From positions 1 to 32,146 of the forward strand of contig DASYYE010000509.1 of the NCBI GenBank assembly GCA_035946955.1: 32,146 nt of DNA. Reading direction: 5' to 3'. The position numbers and the translations under genes were made by a program. Each line of letters starts with the position of its first letter. Position 1 is the stretch's first letter. Below, piece after piece: positions 21,396-30,461 of the stretch. The DNA comes from DASYYE01 sp035946955 (GTDB lineage: Bacteria > Actinomycetota > Actinomycetes > Streptosporangiales > Streptosporangiaceae). A model generated the notes under the pieces. The model was not told the origin of the DNA. It made no database searches and was given only the letters and a program-made list of their open reading frames with translations.

Positions 21396-23348
21396 GTGGC
21401 AACGAAGCCAGAAGCCAGCCCGGTCGGCCCGCCGGGCACCCCAGCCCCAGCCCCCACGCTCTCGGCTGACCCGCCGGCCGCTACCATCGCGGCCGACGCA
21501 CCGGCCCCGCTCACCTCGGCTGCGCTGACCGGCCCCACCGCATCGGCCGCACTGGCCGACCCCACCGCATCGGCCGGGCTGCCGGCGCTGCGCGGGGTAG
21601 CCGCCAGTTACCTGTCGCCGATCGGGGAACCGGTCCCGGACTCCTTCTCGTTCGAGAAGCCACGCGACCCCACCTGGTACCAGCGGTCGGTCTTCTACGA
21701 GGTGCTGGTGCGCGGGTTCCACGACTCCAACGGCGACGGCACCGGGGACCTGCCTGGGCTCACCTCAAAGCTCGACTACCTGCAATGGCTCGGCATTGAC
21801 TGCATCTGGCTGCTCCCCATCTACGCCTCGCCATTGCGTGACGGCGGGTACGACATTGCTGACTTCACGACCCTGTTGCCGGAATTTGGGACCATCGGGG
21901 ACTTTGTCGAGCTCGTGGACCAGGCCCACGCCCGCGGCATGCGTGTGATCGCCGACCTGGTGATGAACCACACCAGCGACGCCCACCCGTGGTTCCAGGC
22001 GTCCCGCTCGGACCCCAAGGGCCCCTACGGCGACTTCTACGTGTGGTCCGACTCGGATGAGCGGTACACCGACGCCAGGGTCATCTTCGTTGACACCGAG
22101 CAGTCCAACTGGACCTACGACCCGGTCCGCGGCCAGTACTACTGGCACCGGTTCTTCTCACACCAGCCGGACCTGAACTACGAGAACCCGGTGGTGGCCG
22201 ACACCATGCTGGAGGTGCTGCGGTTCTGGCTGGACCTCGGTATCGACGGCTTCCGGCTGGACGCGGTGCCCTACCTGTACGAGCGTGAGGGCACCAACTG
22301 CGAGAACCTCAAAGAGACCCATGAGTACCTCAAGCGGATCCGGGCCGAGGTGGACCGCCTCTACCCCGACCGGGTGCTGCTGGCCGAGGCGAACCAGTGG
22401 CCAGCCGACGTGGTGGAGTACTTCGGCGACCCGGAGACCGGCGGGGACGAATGCCACATGGCCTTCCACTTCCCGCTCATGCCGCGGATCTTCATGGCGG
22501 TCCGCCGGGAGCAGCGTTACCCCATCTCAGAGATCCTGGCCCAGACCCCGAAGATCCCGGCCGGCTGCCAGTGGGGCATCTTCCTGCGAAACCATGACGA
22601 GCTGACCCTCGAAATGGTCACCGACGACGAGCGCGACTACATGTACACCGAATACGCCAAAGACCCCCGGATGAAGGCGAACATCGGGATACGCCGGCGT
22701 CTGGCGCCGCTGCTCGACAATGACCGCAACCAGCTCGAGCTGTTCACGGCCCTGCTACTGTCGTTGCCCGGCTCACCGGTGATGTACTACGGCGACGAGA
22801 TCGGGATGGGGGACAACATCTGGCTCGGTGACCGCGACGGCGTCCGCACCCCCATGCAGTGGACCCCCGACCGCAACGCGGGTTTCTCCACCTGCGACCC
22901 GCAGCGGCTCTACCTGCCGCTGAACATGGACCCCATCTACGGGTACCAGGCGCTCAACGTGGAGGCCCAGCAGCGCAACCCCGGGTCGCTGCTGCACTGG
23001 ACCAAGCGCATGATCGAGATCCGCAAGCGGCACTCGGTCTTCGGCCTCGGCGGTTACGAGGAACTGACCTCCTCCAACCCAAGCGTCCTGGCGTTCGTGC
23101 GCGAGTACAACGAGCCGGACCCGGACGCCGCCTCAGGAGGGGACCGCATCCTGTGCGTCAACAACCTGTCCCGCTTCCCCCAGCCGGTCGAGTTGGACCT
23201 GCGACGTTTCGAGGGCATCACTCCGGTGGAATGCATGGGCGGTGTCACTTTCCCACCCATCGGCGAGCTCCCCTACCTGCTCACCCTGCCTGGCCACGGG
23301 TTCTACTGGTTCCAGCTCCCTGAGCCAGCGGTGAGGGCACCCCGGTGA
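21396..23348 (+). CDS. treS: Trehalose synthase (maltose alpha-D-glucosyltransferase)
   Basis: TreS interconverts trehalose and maltose, feeding maltose to the maltokinase. The 650-residue protein carries WYQRSVFYEVLVRGF, DGTGDLPGLTSKLDYLQWLG and the GH13 triad D289 (FRLDAVPYLY), E331 (LAEANQW) and D401 (RNHDEL). These are each shifted by 59 from the Mycobacterium smegmatis enzyme. The shift reflects an extra Ala/Pro/Thr-rich N-terminus (residues about 1-65, with repeated TASA and ADPTA units) that looks disordered. GTG at 21396 is chosen because AGGAG ends six bases upstream; an ATG at 21390 is too close to that site. It is not fused to maltokinase, unlike in some relatives. Confidence 0.96.
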   Translation: MATKPEASPVGPPGTPAPAPTLSADPPAATIAADAPAPLTSAALTGPTASAALADPTASAGLPALRGVAASYLSPIGEPVPDSFSFEKPRDPTWYQRSVFYEVLVRGFHDSNGDGTGDLPGLTSKLDYLQWLGIDCIWLLPIYASPLRDGGYDIADFTTLLPEFGTIGDFVELVDQAHARGMRVIADLVMNHTSDAHPWFQASRSDPKGPYGDFYVWSDSDERYTDARVIFVDTEQSNWTYDPVRGQYYWHRFFSHQPDLNYENPVVADTMLEVLRFWLDLGIDGFRLDAVPYLYEREGTNCENLKETHEYLKRIRAEVDRLYPDRVLLAEANQWPADVVEYFGDPETGGDECHMAFHFPLMPRIFMAVRREQRYPISEILAQTPKIPAGCQWGIFLRNHDELTLEMVTDDERDYMYTEYAKDPRMKANIGIRRRLAPLLDNDRNQLELFTALLLSLPGSPVMYYGDEIGMGDNIWLGDRDGVRTPMQWTPDRNAGFSTCDPQRLYLPLNMDPIYGYQALNVEAQQRNPGSLLHWTKRMIEIRKRHSVFGLGGYEELTSSNPSVLAFVREYNEPDPDAASGGDRILCVNNLSRFPQPVELDLRRFEGITPVECMGGVTFPPIGELPYLLTLPGHGFYWFQLPEPAVRAPR

Positions 23349-23383
23349 CTGTTATGCCTCGCCTGGCAGGGTAGACCTGGCTC

Positions 23384-24748
23384 ATGGCATTTGAGGAGGC
23401 ACTGGCGGGCTGGCTGCCCACGCAGCGCTGGTTCGCTGGCAAGGGTTCCCCGATCACGGGGGTCGCCATCGCCTCCGATACCACGCTGGCCGAGGGCGAC
23501 CCCGGCCTGCGCCACCTGGTCCTCACCGTGTGGCAGGGCGCGCTCAGCAACACCTACCAGGTGTTCGCCGGGTGCCGCAGCGAGGTGCCGCCGCGGCTGC
23601 GGCACGCGGTGATCGGCCCGGACGGCCACGGGATGACGGCCTATGACGGCCTGCACGACGCCGACCTGACCCGGCTGCTGCTGGCCTGGATGGCAGCCGG
23701 GCAGGACATCGGCCCGTTGCACTTTGCCCACGAGCCCGGGGCTGAGCTGGACACCAGCCTGGAGAGCCTGGTGCTCACCGGGGAGCAGAGCAACACGAGC
23801 CTGGTGTTCGGCGAGGCCGCCATCCTCAAGGTGTTCCGCCGCCCATGCCCCGGGCCCAATGCCGACCTGGAGGTGCCGCGCGCCCTCGCGCGGCTCGGCT
23901 CACCGCATGTGGCCGCCCCGCTGGGGTGGATCGGCGGTGACCTGGCCGGGTCTCCGGCGGTGTTCGGTATCCTCGCCACGTACCTGCGGGCCGCGGTGGA
24001 CGGGTGGTCGCTGGCGGCCACGAGCGTGCGCGACCTGTACGCGATGGAGAACACCAAGGCAAGTGAGGCCGGCGGGGACTTCGCGGGTGAGGCGACCCGC
24101 CTTGGCGAGGCCACCGCGGAGGTCCACCGCGACTTGGCCGCGGCATTCGGCGTCCGGGAACTCGGCAAGCAGGACATGGAAGCCCTCGCCACGGCCATGC
24201 AGGACCGGCTGTCGCAGGCGCTCGTGACCGTGCCGCAACTCGCCCCGTACGCGCACATGCTGCGGCGTGTCTTCGCCGAGGTTGCCCTGCTCGACGGCCC
24301 TGTGCCGACGCAGTGGGTCCACGGTGACTACCACCTCGGGCAGGTGATGCGAACCCAGAGTGGGTGGGTGCTGCTCGACTTCGAAGGCGAGCCCGCCGCC
24401 GACCCGGAGCACCGGGGCGCCTGGGCCCCGGCCCTGCGCGACGTGGCAGGCATGCTCCGCTCATTCGACTATGCCGCCCGGTACCAGTTGCCCACCGACG
24501 AGGCCAGCGAGCACCTCCACCGCACCGCCCGTGACTGGGCACACCGCAACCAGGCCGCGTTCTGCGCGGGGTACGCGCTGGCGGGTGGTGCGGACCCGGC
24601 CAAGCACGCCGTCCTGCTCCGTGCGCTCACTCTGGACAAGGCCGTCTACGAGGTGCGGTACGAGGCGCTGCACCGTCCCTCCTGGCTGTTCATCCCACTG
24701 GGTTCGATCGCGGACGCGGAGGTGATCGGTGCCCGAGCATTCGGCTGA
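23384..24748 (+). CDS. mak: Maltokinase
   Basis: Phosphorylates maltose with ATP to maltose-1-phosphate, the GlgE donor. The 454-residue length equals the usual size. The protein has the N-terminal cap seen in this family (LAGWLPTQRWFAGKG), GEQSNTSLVFGEAAILKVFRR (nucleotide-binding lobe), and the aminoglycoside-kinase-like catalytic motif WVHGDYHLGQVM, followed by LLDFEGEPAADPEHR, which supplies the metal-binding Asp. ATG at 23384 follows treS by 35 bases. Its 3' end overlaps glgB by 20 bases, so translation of the two is probably coupled. Confidence 0.96.
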   Translation: MAFEEALAGWLPTQRWFAGKGSPITGVAIASDTTLAEGDPGLRHLVLTVWQGALSNTYQVFAGCRSEVPPRLRHAVIGPDGHGMTAYDGLHDADLTRLLLAWMAAGQDIGPLHFAHEPGAELDTSLESLVLTGEQSNTSLVFGEAAILKVFRRPCPGPNADLEVPRALARLGSPHVAAPLGWIGGDLAGSPAVFGILATYLRAAVDGWSLAATSVRDLYAMENTKASEAGGDFAGEATRLGEATAEVHRDLAAAFGVRELGKQDMEALATAMQDRLSQALVTVPQLAPYAHMLRRVFAEVALLDGPVPTQWVHGDYHLGQVMRTQSGWVLLDFEGEPAADPEHRGAWAPALRDVAGMLRSFDYAARYQLPTDEASEHLHRTARDWAHRNQAAFCAGYALAGGADPAKHAVLLRALTLDKAVYEVRYEALHRPSWLFIPLGSIADAEVIGARAFG

Positions 24749-27047
24749 GGGCAGCTTGCCTGAACAGTTCGGCCAGGCAGGAACCGGCCAGGCGGGAAAC
24801 GGCCAGGCGGACACGGGCCAAGCCGACCTGGTGGGCCTCTGGGAGGTCAACCGGATCGTCGCGGGCACCCACCACGACCCGCATTCCGTGCTGGGCGCCC
24901 ACCCGGCCGACGGCGCTGTGGTGGTCCGGGCCCTCCGCCCACTGGCCACCACCGTCACGGTCGTCCTCCCGGACGGCAGCCGCCACCCACTGACACACGT
25001 GCACGAAGGCATGTTCGCCGGAGTCCTGCCCGTATCGGAGGTGCCCGACTACCGCCTGGCCATCGCCTACCCCGGTACCGACGAGACCCTGGCCGACGAC
25101 CCCTACCGGTACCTGCCCACCCTCGGCGAGATGGACCTCTACCTGATCGGCGAGGGCCGGCACGAGGCCCTGTGGCAGGTGCTGGGCTCGCACGTGCACT
25201 GGTACGGCACGGACGGGGTGGGTTTCGGGGTGGTGCAAGGCACCTCGTTCGCGGTATGGGCCCCGAACGCCCAGGGCGTGCGGGTCATCGGCGACTTCAA
25301 CCACTGGGACGGCCGTGGTCACCCCATGCGCTCGCTCGGTGGCGCGGGTGTGTGGGAACTCTTCGTACCTGGGGTCGGCGACGGAACCCGCTACAAGTTC
25401 GAGATCCGCGGCCCCGATGGGCAGTGGCACCGCAAAGCCGACCCCATGGCGCGCCGCGCCGAGACCCCGCCCGCGACCGCGTCCGTGGTGGTCTCGTCCA
25501 GCTACGTGTGGGATGACCAGGACTGGCTGGCCACGCGGGCCAGCGGCGACCGGCTGCACGAGCCAGTCAGCATCTACGAGGTGCACCTGGGCTCATGGCG
25601 GCTGGGCCTGTCCTACCGTGAGCTGGCTGCTGAGCTCACCGAGTACGTCACCCGGATGGGCTTCACCCACGTGGAGTTCCTGCCGGTCGCCGAGCACCCC
25701 TTCGGCGGGTCATGGGGCTACCAGGTCACCTCGTACTACGCGCCAACCGCCCGCTTCGGCACTCCAGACGACTTCCGCTACCTGGTCGACCGGCTGCACC
25801 AGGCAGGGATCGGGGTCATCCTCGACTGGGTGCCCGCGCACTTCCCGAACGACGAGTGGGCACTCGCCCGGTTCGACGGCACGGCCCTGTACGAGCACGC
25901 CGACCCGCGCCGCGGCACGCACCCGGACTGGGGCACGCTCATCTTCAACTACGGCCGCGCCGAGGTCCGGAACTTCCTGGTCGCCAACGCCCTGTACTGG
26001 TTCGAGGAGTTCCACGCCGACGGCCTGCGGGTGGACGCGGTCGCCTCCATGCTGTACCTGGACTACTCACGCGAGCCCGGGGAGTGGGAACCGAACCCGC
26101 GCGGCGGCCGTGAGGACCTCGACGCCGTCTCGTTCCTGCAGGAGTGCAACGCGACGTGCTACCGCAGGTTCCCGGGGATCATGATTGTCGCCGAGGAATC
26201 CACCGCGTGGCCGGGTGTCAGCCGCCCCGTCCACCTCGGCGGGCTCGGGTTCGGGTTCAAGTGGAACATGGGCTGGATGCACGACACGCTCAGCTACCTC
26301 TCACACGACCCGCTGTTCCGCCACTACCACCACAACGAGATCACCTTCTCGCTGATCTATGCGTTCAGCGAGAACTTCATCCTGCCGCTGTCACACGACG
26401 AGGTCGTGCACGGCAAGGGGTCGCTGCTGGGCAAGATGCCCGGGGACGAGTGGAAGCGTTTCGCCGGGCTGCGTGCCCTGTTCGGCTACATGTGGGCGCA
26501 TCCCGGCAAGCAGTTGCTGTTCATGGGCTCGGAGTTCGGCCAGGGCTCGGAGTGGTCCGCCGACAACGGGCTGGACTGGTGGGTGCTGGACTACGACTAC
26601 CACGCTGGCCTGCAACTGCTGGTCACTGACCTCAACCGTGCCTACCGTGACCACCCGGCCCTGTGGTCGGCCGACACCATGCCCGAAGGCTTCGGGTGGA
26701 TCGACGCCAATGACGCCTCCGGGAACGTCCTGTCGTTCCTCCGGTTCACCAGATCGGACATACCAAACCCCGGCGCCGACGGAGGCCAGCACCAGCCTGG
26801 TCAGCGTGGCGTGCTGGCCTGCATTGTGAACTTCTCGGGTGACCCGCACTACGAATACCAGGTCGGCCTGCCCCAGGCGGGACCCTGGCGTGAGGTCATC
26901 AACACCGACGCCTACGGCTACGGCGGCAGCGGCGTCGGTAACCTGGGCATGGTCACGGCAACCGACGAGCCCTGGCACGGCCAGCCAGCATCGGCCGTGC
27001 TGACGCTCCCACCACTCGGGGTGCTCTGGCTCGCGCCGGAGGAGTGA
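24729..27047 (+). CDS. glgB: 1,4-alpha-glucan branching enzyme
   Basis: Adds alpha-1,6 branches to the growing glucan. The 772-residue protein has two N-terminal beta modules (with GTHHDPHSVLGAHP and TSFAVWAPNAQGVRVIGDFN), a GH13 barrel with D436 (LRVDAVASMLY), E489 (IVAEESTAWP) and D557 (LSHDEVVHGK), and a C-terminal beta domain. Residues about 15-33 are an imperfect five-residue repeat (GQAGT, GQAGN, GQADT, GQAD) that looks like an unstructured leader. GTG at 24729 has GGAGG upstream, inside the mak gene. It closes the glgE-treS-mak-glgB set. Confidence 0.97.
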   Translation: MPEHSAEGSLPEQFGQAGTGQAGNGQADTGQADLVGLWEVNRIVAGTHHDPHSVLGAHPADGAVVVRALRPLATTVTVVLPDGSRHPLTHVHEGMFAGVLPVSEVPDYRLAIAYPGTDETLADDPYRYLPTLGEMDLYLIGEGRHEALWQVLGSHVHWYGTDGVGFGVVQGTSFAVWAPNAQGVRVIGDFNHWDGRGHPMRSLGGAGVWELFVPGVGDGTRYKFEIRGPDGQWHRKADPMARRAETPPATASVVVSSSYVWDDQDWLATRASGDRLHEPVSIYEVHLGSWRLGLSYRELAAELTEYVTRMGFTHVEFLPVAEHPFGGSWGYQVTSYYAPTARFGTPDDFRYLVDRLHQAGIGVILDWVPAHFPNDEWALARFDGTALYEHADPRRGTHPDWGTLIFNYGRAEVRNFLVANALYWFEEFHADGLRVDAVASMLYLDYSREPGEWEPNPRGGREDLDAVSFLQECNATCYRRFPGIMIVAEESTAWPGVSRPVHLGGLGFGFKWNMGWMHDTLSYLSHDPLFRHYHHNEITFSLIYAFSENFILPLSHDEVVHGKGSLLGKMPGDEWKRFAGLRALFGYMWAHPGKQLLFMGSEFGQGSEWSADNGLDWWVLDYDYHAGLQLLVTDLNRAYRDHPALWSADTMPEGFGWIDANDASGNVLSFLRFTRSDIPNPGADGGQHQPGQRGVLACIVNFSGDPHYEYQVGLPQAGPWREVINTDAYGYGGSGVGNLGMVTATDEPWHGQPASAVLTLPPLGVLWLAPEE

Positions 27048-27051
27048 GGCG

Positions 27052-27723
27052 ATGACCCGGCGGCCCCGCCGCACCGCATCATGGCAGGAACTGAGCGATC
27101 TGCCATTCGCTGACGCCCTCACCGTCCATTCGGGCGACCTGGAGCCCAACGGCGACTTCGACTGCGTCCACTTCGACCAACTCGAACTCGGCGACATCGA
27201 CGAGTCGCGCGCGCGCTTTCTGGAGTGCGCCTTCACGCAGGTGTCGTTTGGGGAAACCCGGCTCAGGAACGCCACGTTCAACAGTGTGTGGCTGCGTGAC
27301 GTCCGGATGACCGCGACAGTGGCGGCCGAGGGGTTTTGGACGGACTGCGTCCTCACCGGTTGCGCGCTCGCCGGGGTGGAAGCGTTCGGTATCAAACTGC
27401 GCCGGGTCACCCTGCGCGGCTGCAAACTCGACTCGGTCAACTTCCGTGGCGCCGACCTCACCGAGGTGACGTTCGACAACTGCATACTGCGTGACGTGGA
27501 CTTCTCCGGCGCGACCCTCACCCGGTCCGCCTTCCCCGGTTCCAGGCTGGCCAGCACCAATTTCACGAAGGTGACCCTGGATGCGGTGGACCTGCGCGGC
27601 GCGGACCTCGGGCTGATCATCGACCCTGGCGCGATGCGCGGCGCGATCATATCCCCCACCCAGCTCGCGGACATGGCGCCGCTTTTGGCTGAAGCCCTGG
27701 GCATCACGGTGTCCGAGGAGTGA
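27052..27723 (+). CDS. Pentapeptide-repeat protein
   Basis: The 223-residue protein contains a run of pentapeptide-type units, A(D/N)LXX-like, from about residue 45 to 200, for example LRNATFNSVWLRDVRM, VNFRGADLTEVTFDN and VDLRGADLGLI. These form a right-handed quadrilateral beta-helix. Some such proteins mimic DNA and protect gyrase; most have no known role. It starts four bases after glgB stops and has GGAGG nearby, so it belongs to the glg transcript. Whether it helps glucan metabolism is unknown. The closest functional guess would be a scaffold. Confidence 0.85.
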   Translation: MTRRPRRTASWQELSDLPFADALTVHSGDLEPNGDFDCVHFDQLELGDIDESRARFLECAFTQVSFGETRLRNATFNSVWLRDVRMTATVAAEGFWTDCVLTGCALAGVEAFGIKLRRVTLRGCKLDSVNFRGADLTEVTFDNCILRDVDFSGATLTRSAFPGSRLASTNFTKVTLDAVDLRGADLGLIIDPGAMRGAIISPTQLADMAPLLAEALGITVSEE

Positions 27724-27726
27724 GCC

Positions 27727-28800
27727 ATGGCAGACAGGGAGGCCGGAGGCTACCGGCTGGCGATGTCGGAGGAGATCCACGACTGGCTGGCGGACCTGCG
27801 CGACAGCGACCCCGCGCAAGCCCTGACGGTGGGAGCCGCGCTGACCGCGCTGCTCAGTGAGGGTGAAGCGCTCGGACCGCCGGTGGTCGTCCCGGTGCGC
27901 CCTCCGACGCCAGACGAACTGCTGGACGCCCATAACGCCGCCTACGAGGAGATGCTGGAACGGCTGACTTTTCTGCGGCGCGACGTCGCTGACGCTGCAT
28001 CGGCCGGGGCCAGTGCGGAGGAGCAGGAACGCCTGACCCGGGAATCGCAGCGGGAGCAGATAAGAGTCGACGCCTTCAGGATGAGGAAGGAAACCCTGAA
28101 GGCGACTTACACGGCCGCAAAGGCCAAGCTGATGATCAACCAGGCACTGGCGGCTGACGCCCAAGATGACGTGGCAGCCGTGGCAGATGCCGATTCACAG
28201 GCGGCCGAGGCAGCGCGCACGATGCAGGACCTCGCTGCCAAGATCCGCCGTGAACTTGGCTACGAGGCCCCTGCCGACGGCCTGCTGGTACTGCGGCCCA
28301 GCGCGGCCGGTACGGCCAGCGAAAACGACGTCTCCATTCTGTTGGGTGTGGAGCCGCCAGGCACCGCGCTGCTGGTCGCGGTGGTCGAGGGACGCGAAGC
28401 GACCCGGGACCACCAGCGGGAGGCTGTCCTGCTGTCTGCGGAGGTGCTGCAGCAGGTGCGGGAGGGCCAGGCCCCCGAAGCCGCGGCCCACACGTTCGGG
28501 GACGCACGGTCGTTCCTGCGGGAGTTCTTCCCGGACAAGGCCGGGGACGTCGAAGCCGGGGCGGCAGCGCTGCTCGCCAGGATCCGCGCGCACACGCTGG
28601 CTGAGCTCCGCACCAGGCTCGGGCTGACCCAGGTGGAGGTCGCCGGCCAGATGGGGGTGCCGCTGGACCGGGTGGTGGCCATCGAACTCGCCGAGCCCGG
28701 CGCGACCGAGGTAGGCACCCTGGCGGACTACGTCAAGGCCCTCGGCGGCCACCTGGAGGTCACCGCAGACGTCGGCGGCGAGCAGGTCCGGCTCCGCTGA
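27727..28800 (+). CDS. Toxin-like/coiled-coil/XRE helix-turn-helix fusion protein
   Basis: The 357-residue protein joins three parts. Residues about 8-55 (YRLAMSEEIHDWLADLRD, then VGAALTALLSEGEALGPP) resemble the first half of HigB/RelE-like toxins, but the catalytic half is missing. Residues about 65-180 are charged, coiled-coil-like helices. Residues 289-357 are an XRE helix-turn-helix (LGLTQVEVAGQMGVPLDRV, then GGHLEVTADVGG) very like HigA antitoxins. Similar architectures occur in Streptomyces as XRE regulators. It may be a self-contained repressor derived from a toxin-antitoxin pair. It starts three bases after the pentapeptide gene stops and is probably the last gene of the glg transcript. 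Confidence 0.78.
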   Translation: MADREAGGYRLAMSEEIHDWLADLRDSDPAQALTVGAALTALLSEGEALGPPVVVPVRPPTPDELLDAHNAAYEEMLERLTFLRRDVADAASAGASAEEQERLTRESQREQIRVDAFRMRKETLKATYTAAKAKLMINQALAADAQDDVAAVADADSQAAEAARTMQDLAAKIRRELGYEAPADGLLVLRPSAAGTASENDVSILLGVEPPGTALLVAVVEGREATRDHQREAVLLSAEVLQQVREGQAPEAAAHTFGDARSFLREFFPDKAGDVEAGAAALLARIRAHTLAELRTRLGLTQVEVAGQMGVPLDRVVAIELAEPGATEVGTLADYVKALGGHLEVTADVGGEQVRLR

Positions 28801-28871
28801 GAGCCTCGTGCCAGCAGTAGCGCAACGCCCGGCCCTCGACACCCGGTACCCCGCCCTAATTCTTGCTGTTA

Positions 28872-29945
28872 TCAGCCGCCCCGCGTCCAGCCGATCGGGC
28901 CGAATGCCCAGACCGCAGCGTTCGAGCCGGTCGTCGCGGCGACACCAGATGCCCCGAACAGCGATGTGGTGCCCGGGACCAGCGCCATCTCGCCAGGGCT
29001 CGCGGCCACGCGGCTCCACTGGCCAGCCGCTGAGCGGTGCCAGACCCAGGGGGCAGTGCCGGCGTGGGACTCCAGCCAGAACCCGCCCTGGCCGTCGGGA
29101 GCCAGGTACCCAAACCCGGTCGTGCGGAACGGGAGGCTGACACTCGTCCACTGGCCGTTGCTGAAGTGCAGCAACAGCCATTGCGAGCCGTTACCGATCG
29201 GCGTCGCGGTGGCCCAGACGTCGTCCCCGGGCTCCGCCAGGACCTGCTGGAAGCCCAGGCCGCTGAGCACTGGTGCGGTCATGTGCTGCCACGCGGTCCC
29301 GTTGTAGTGGACGATGGCGTCCTCGGGGCTCTTGATGGAGCCGATGGCCCAGATGTCGGATGGGGACAGCGCGCTCGCGGACTCGATCCCGCCACCGTCG
29401 CCGGTGACGTGCGTCCAGGTGTGACCGCGGAGGTGCCAGGTGCCGAACCCGGTGGTGAAACCGCCACCACCGAACACCCACATGTTGCTCGCGCTGAACG
29501 CGGTGACCCCGGTCAGTTCCTCGGTGCCACTGAGATGCCTGGCCACCGACCAGGTCGTGCCGTCGAAGTGCAAGATGTCCCCGCCGAAGCGGGTCACGGC
29601 CCACACGTCACTGGCTGAGGTGGCACTGGCAGCCATCACGGTGCTGGTCAGGCCCGCCGGCAGGGTGGCGCTGTGCCAGCTGGTGCCGTTCCAGTGCTCG
29701 GCGACCGGTGCCCCCGAGTAGGCGTTGACCCAGTTGTCCACGCCGAGCGCCCAGGCATCGTGCGTGCTCGTGGCGGCAACGGCGGTGTAGAGCGAGTTGT
29801 TCGAGGGTGCGCCGTAGTGATGGGTGAATACCACCCGCCAGCCGCTGCTCACCGCGCCCTGGGCCGATAGGCCAGAGGCCAGTGCGATCGCGGCAGCGGA
29901 TGCTACGACGCCAAATACGGCATATATGTGACGCGACATCATCAT
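28872..29945 (-). CDS. Secreted beta-propeller-like protein, unknown function
   Basis: The 357-residue protein begins with a clear signal peptide (MMMSRHIYAVFGVVASAA, with a likely cleavage after ALASGLSAQGA), so it is exported. The rest contains recurring units of about 40-50 residues, each with a D(A/V/I)WA-type core (THDAWALG, ASDVWAVT, SDIWAIG, DDVWATA) and HWNGTSW-like turns. This is typical of secreted propeller proteins related to Kelch or galactose-oxidase propellers. No catalytic residues can be assigned. ATG at 29945 is chosen because AGGAG lies seven bases upstream. It converges on the fusion gene at 28800. Confidence 0.82.
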   Translation of the reverse strand: MMMSRHIYAVFGVVASAAAIALASGLSAQGAVSSGWRVVFTHHYGAPSNNSLYTAVAATSTHDAWALGVDNWVNAYSGAPVAEHWNGTSWHSATLPAGLTSTVMAASATSASDVWAVTRFGGDILHFDGTTWSVARHLSGTEELTGVTAFSASNMWVFGGGGFTTGFGTWHLRGHTWTHVTGDGGGIESASALSPSDIWAIGSIKSPEDAIVHYNGTAWQHMTAPVLSGLGFQQVLAEPGDDVWATATPIGNGSQWLLLHFSNGQWTSVSLPFRTTGFGYLAPDGQGGFWLESHAGTAPWVWHRSAAGQWSRVAASPGEMALVPGTTSLFGASGVAATTGSNAAVWAFGPIGWTRGG

Positions 29946-30044
29946 TGCCAGACTCCTGGGGTTGGTGGATTGGACGTTAGCAACGATGCGCACGCCCGCC
30001 AACGGTCTGGGGGCTCGGGCGTTTAGGCAGCTCGGCTGGCTGGG

Positions 30045-30461
30045 TCAGTCCCCGTGGTGGTGCCAGGGGAAAGGCGCGAGGTCGGGCTCTACCCAGCCGG
30101 TCTTGGCCGCTGGCGAGGCGAGCGTGCGTGACGTGTAGTGCCGGGTGAGCAGGCGCTTGTCCAGCAGGGCTGGGTGGCGTGCGGCGAAGGTGCCGAAGTC
30201 GGTGCCGGGGGCGTCCGCCGCCATATGATGGGCGACGATCTCGGTCCAGGCCCGGGTCACGGTGGCGTGGAACTTCTGTGGCGCGTGCTCGTAGGCAGCG
30301 ATGCGGCTGATCCACTCGGCCACCACCTGGGGGGCTCGCGCCGGCCCGTAGCGCCGTGTGGCGAGGAACGCCAGATGGACATGCTGACGGTGACCGAACG
30401 CACCGTCGGTGGGCACCACCTCGGCCAGTACCTCGGCGAGTTCATCGGGCCAGGCGGTCAT
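30045..30461 (-). CDS. Small conserved protein coupled to a MarR regulator
   Basis: I recognise the pattern but not a function. The 138-residue protein has GHRQHVHLAFLATRRYG near the start, FHATVTRAWTEIVAHHMA in the middle, and HPALLDKRLLTRHYTSRTLASPAAKTGWVEPDLAPFP near the end. This arrangement of conserved His residues is shared by many uncharacterised bacterial proteins. The clustered His could bind a metal. There is no signal peptide. Its ATG overlaps the marR stop by four bases (ATGA), so it is translated with marR and is probably the regulated function. Confidence 0.75.
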   Translation of the reverse strand: MTAWPDELAEVLAEVVPTDGAFGHRQHVHLAFLATRRYGPARAPQVVAEWISRIAAYEHAPQKFHATVTRAWTEIVAHHMAADAPGTDFGTFAARHPALLDKRLLTRHYTSRTLASPAAKTGWVEPDLAPFPWHHHGD

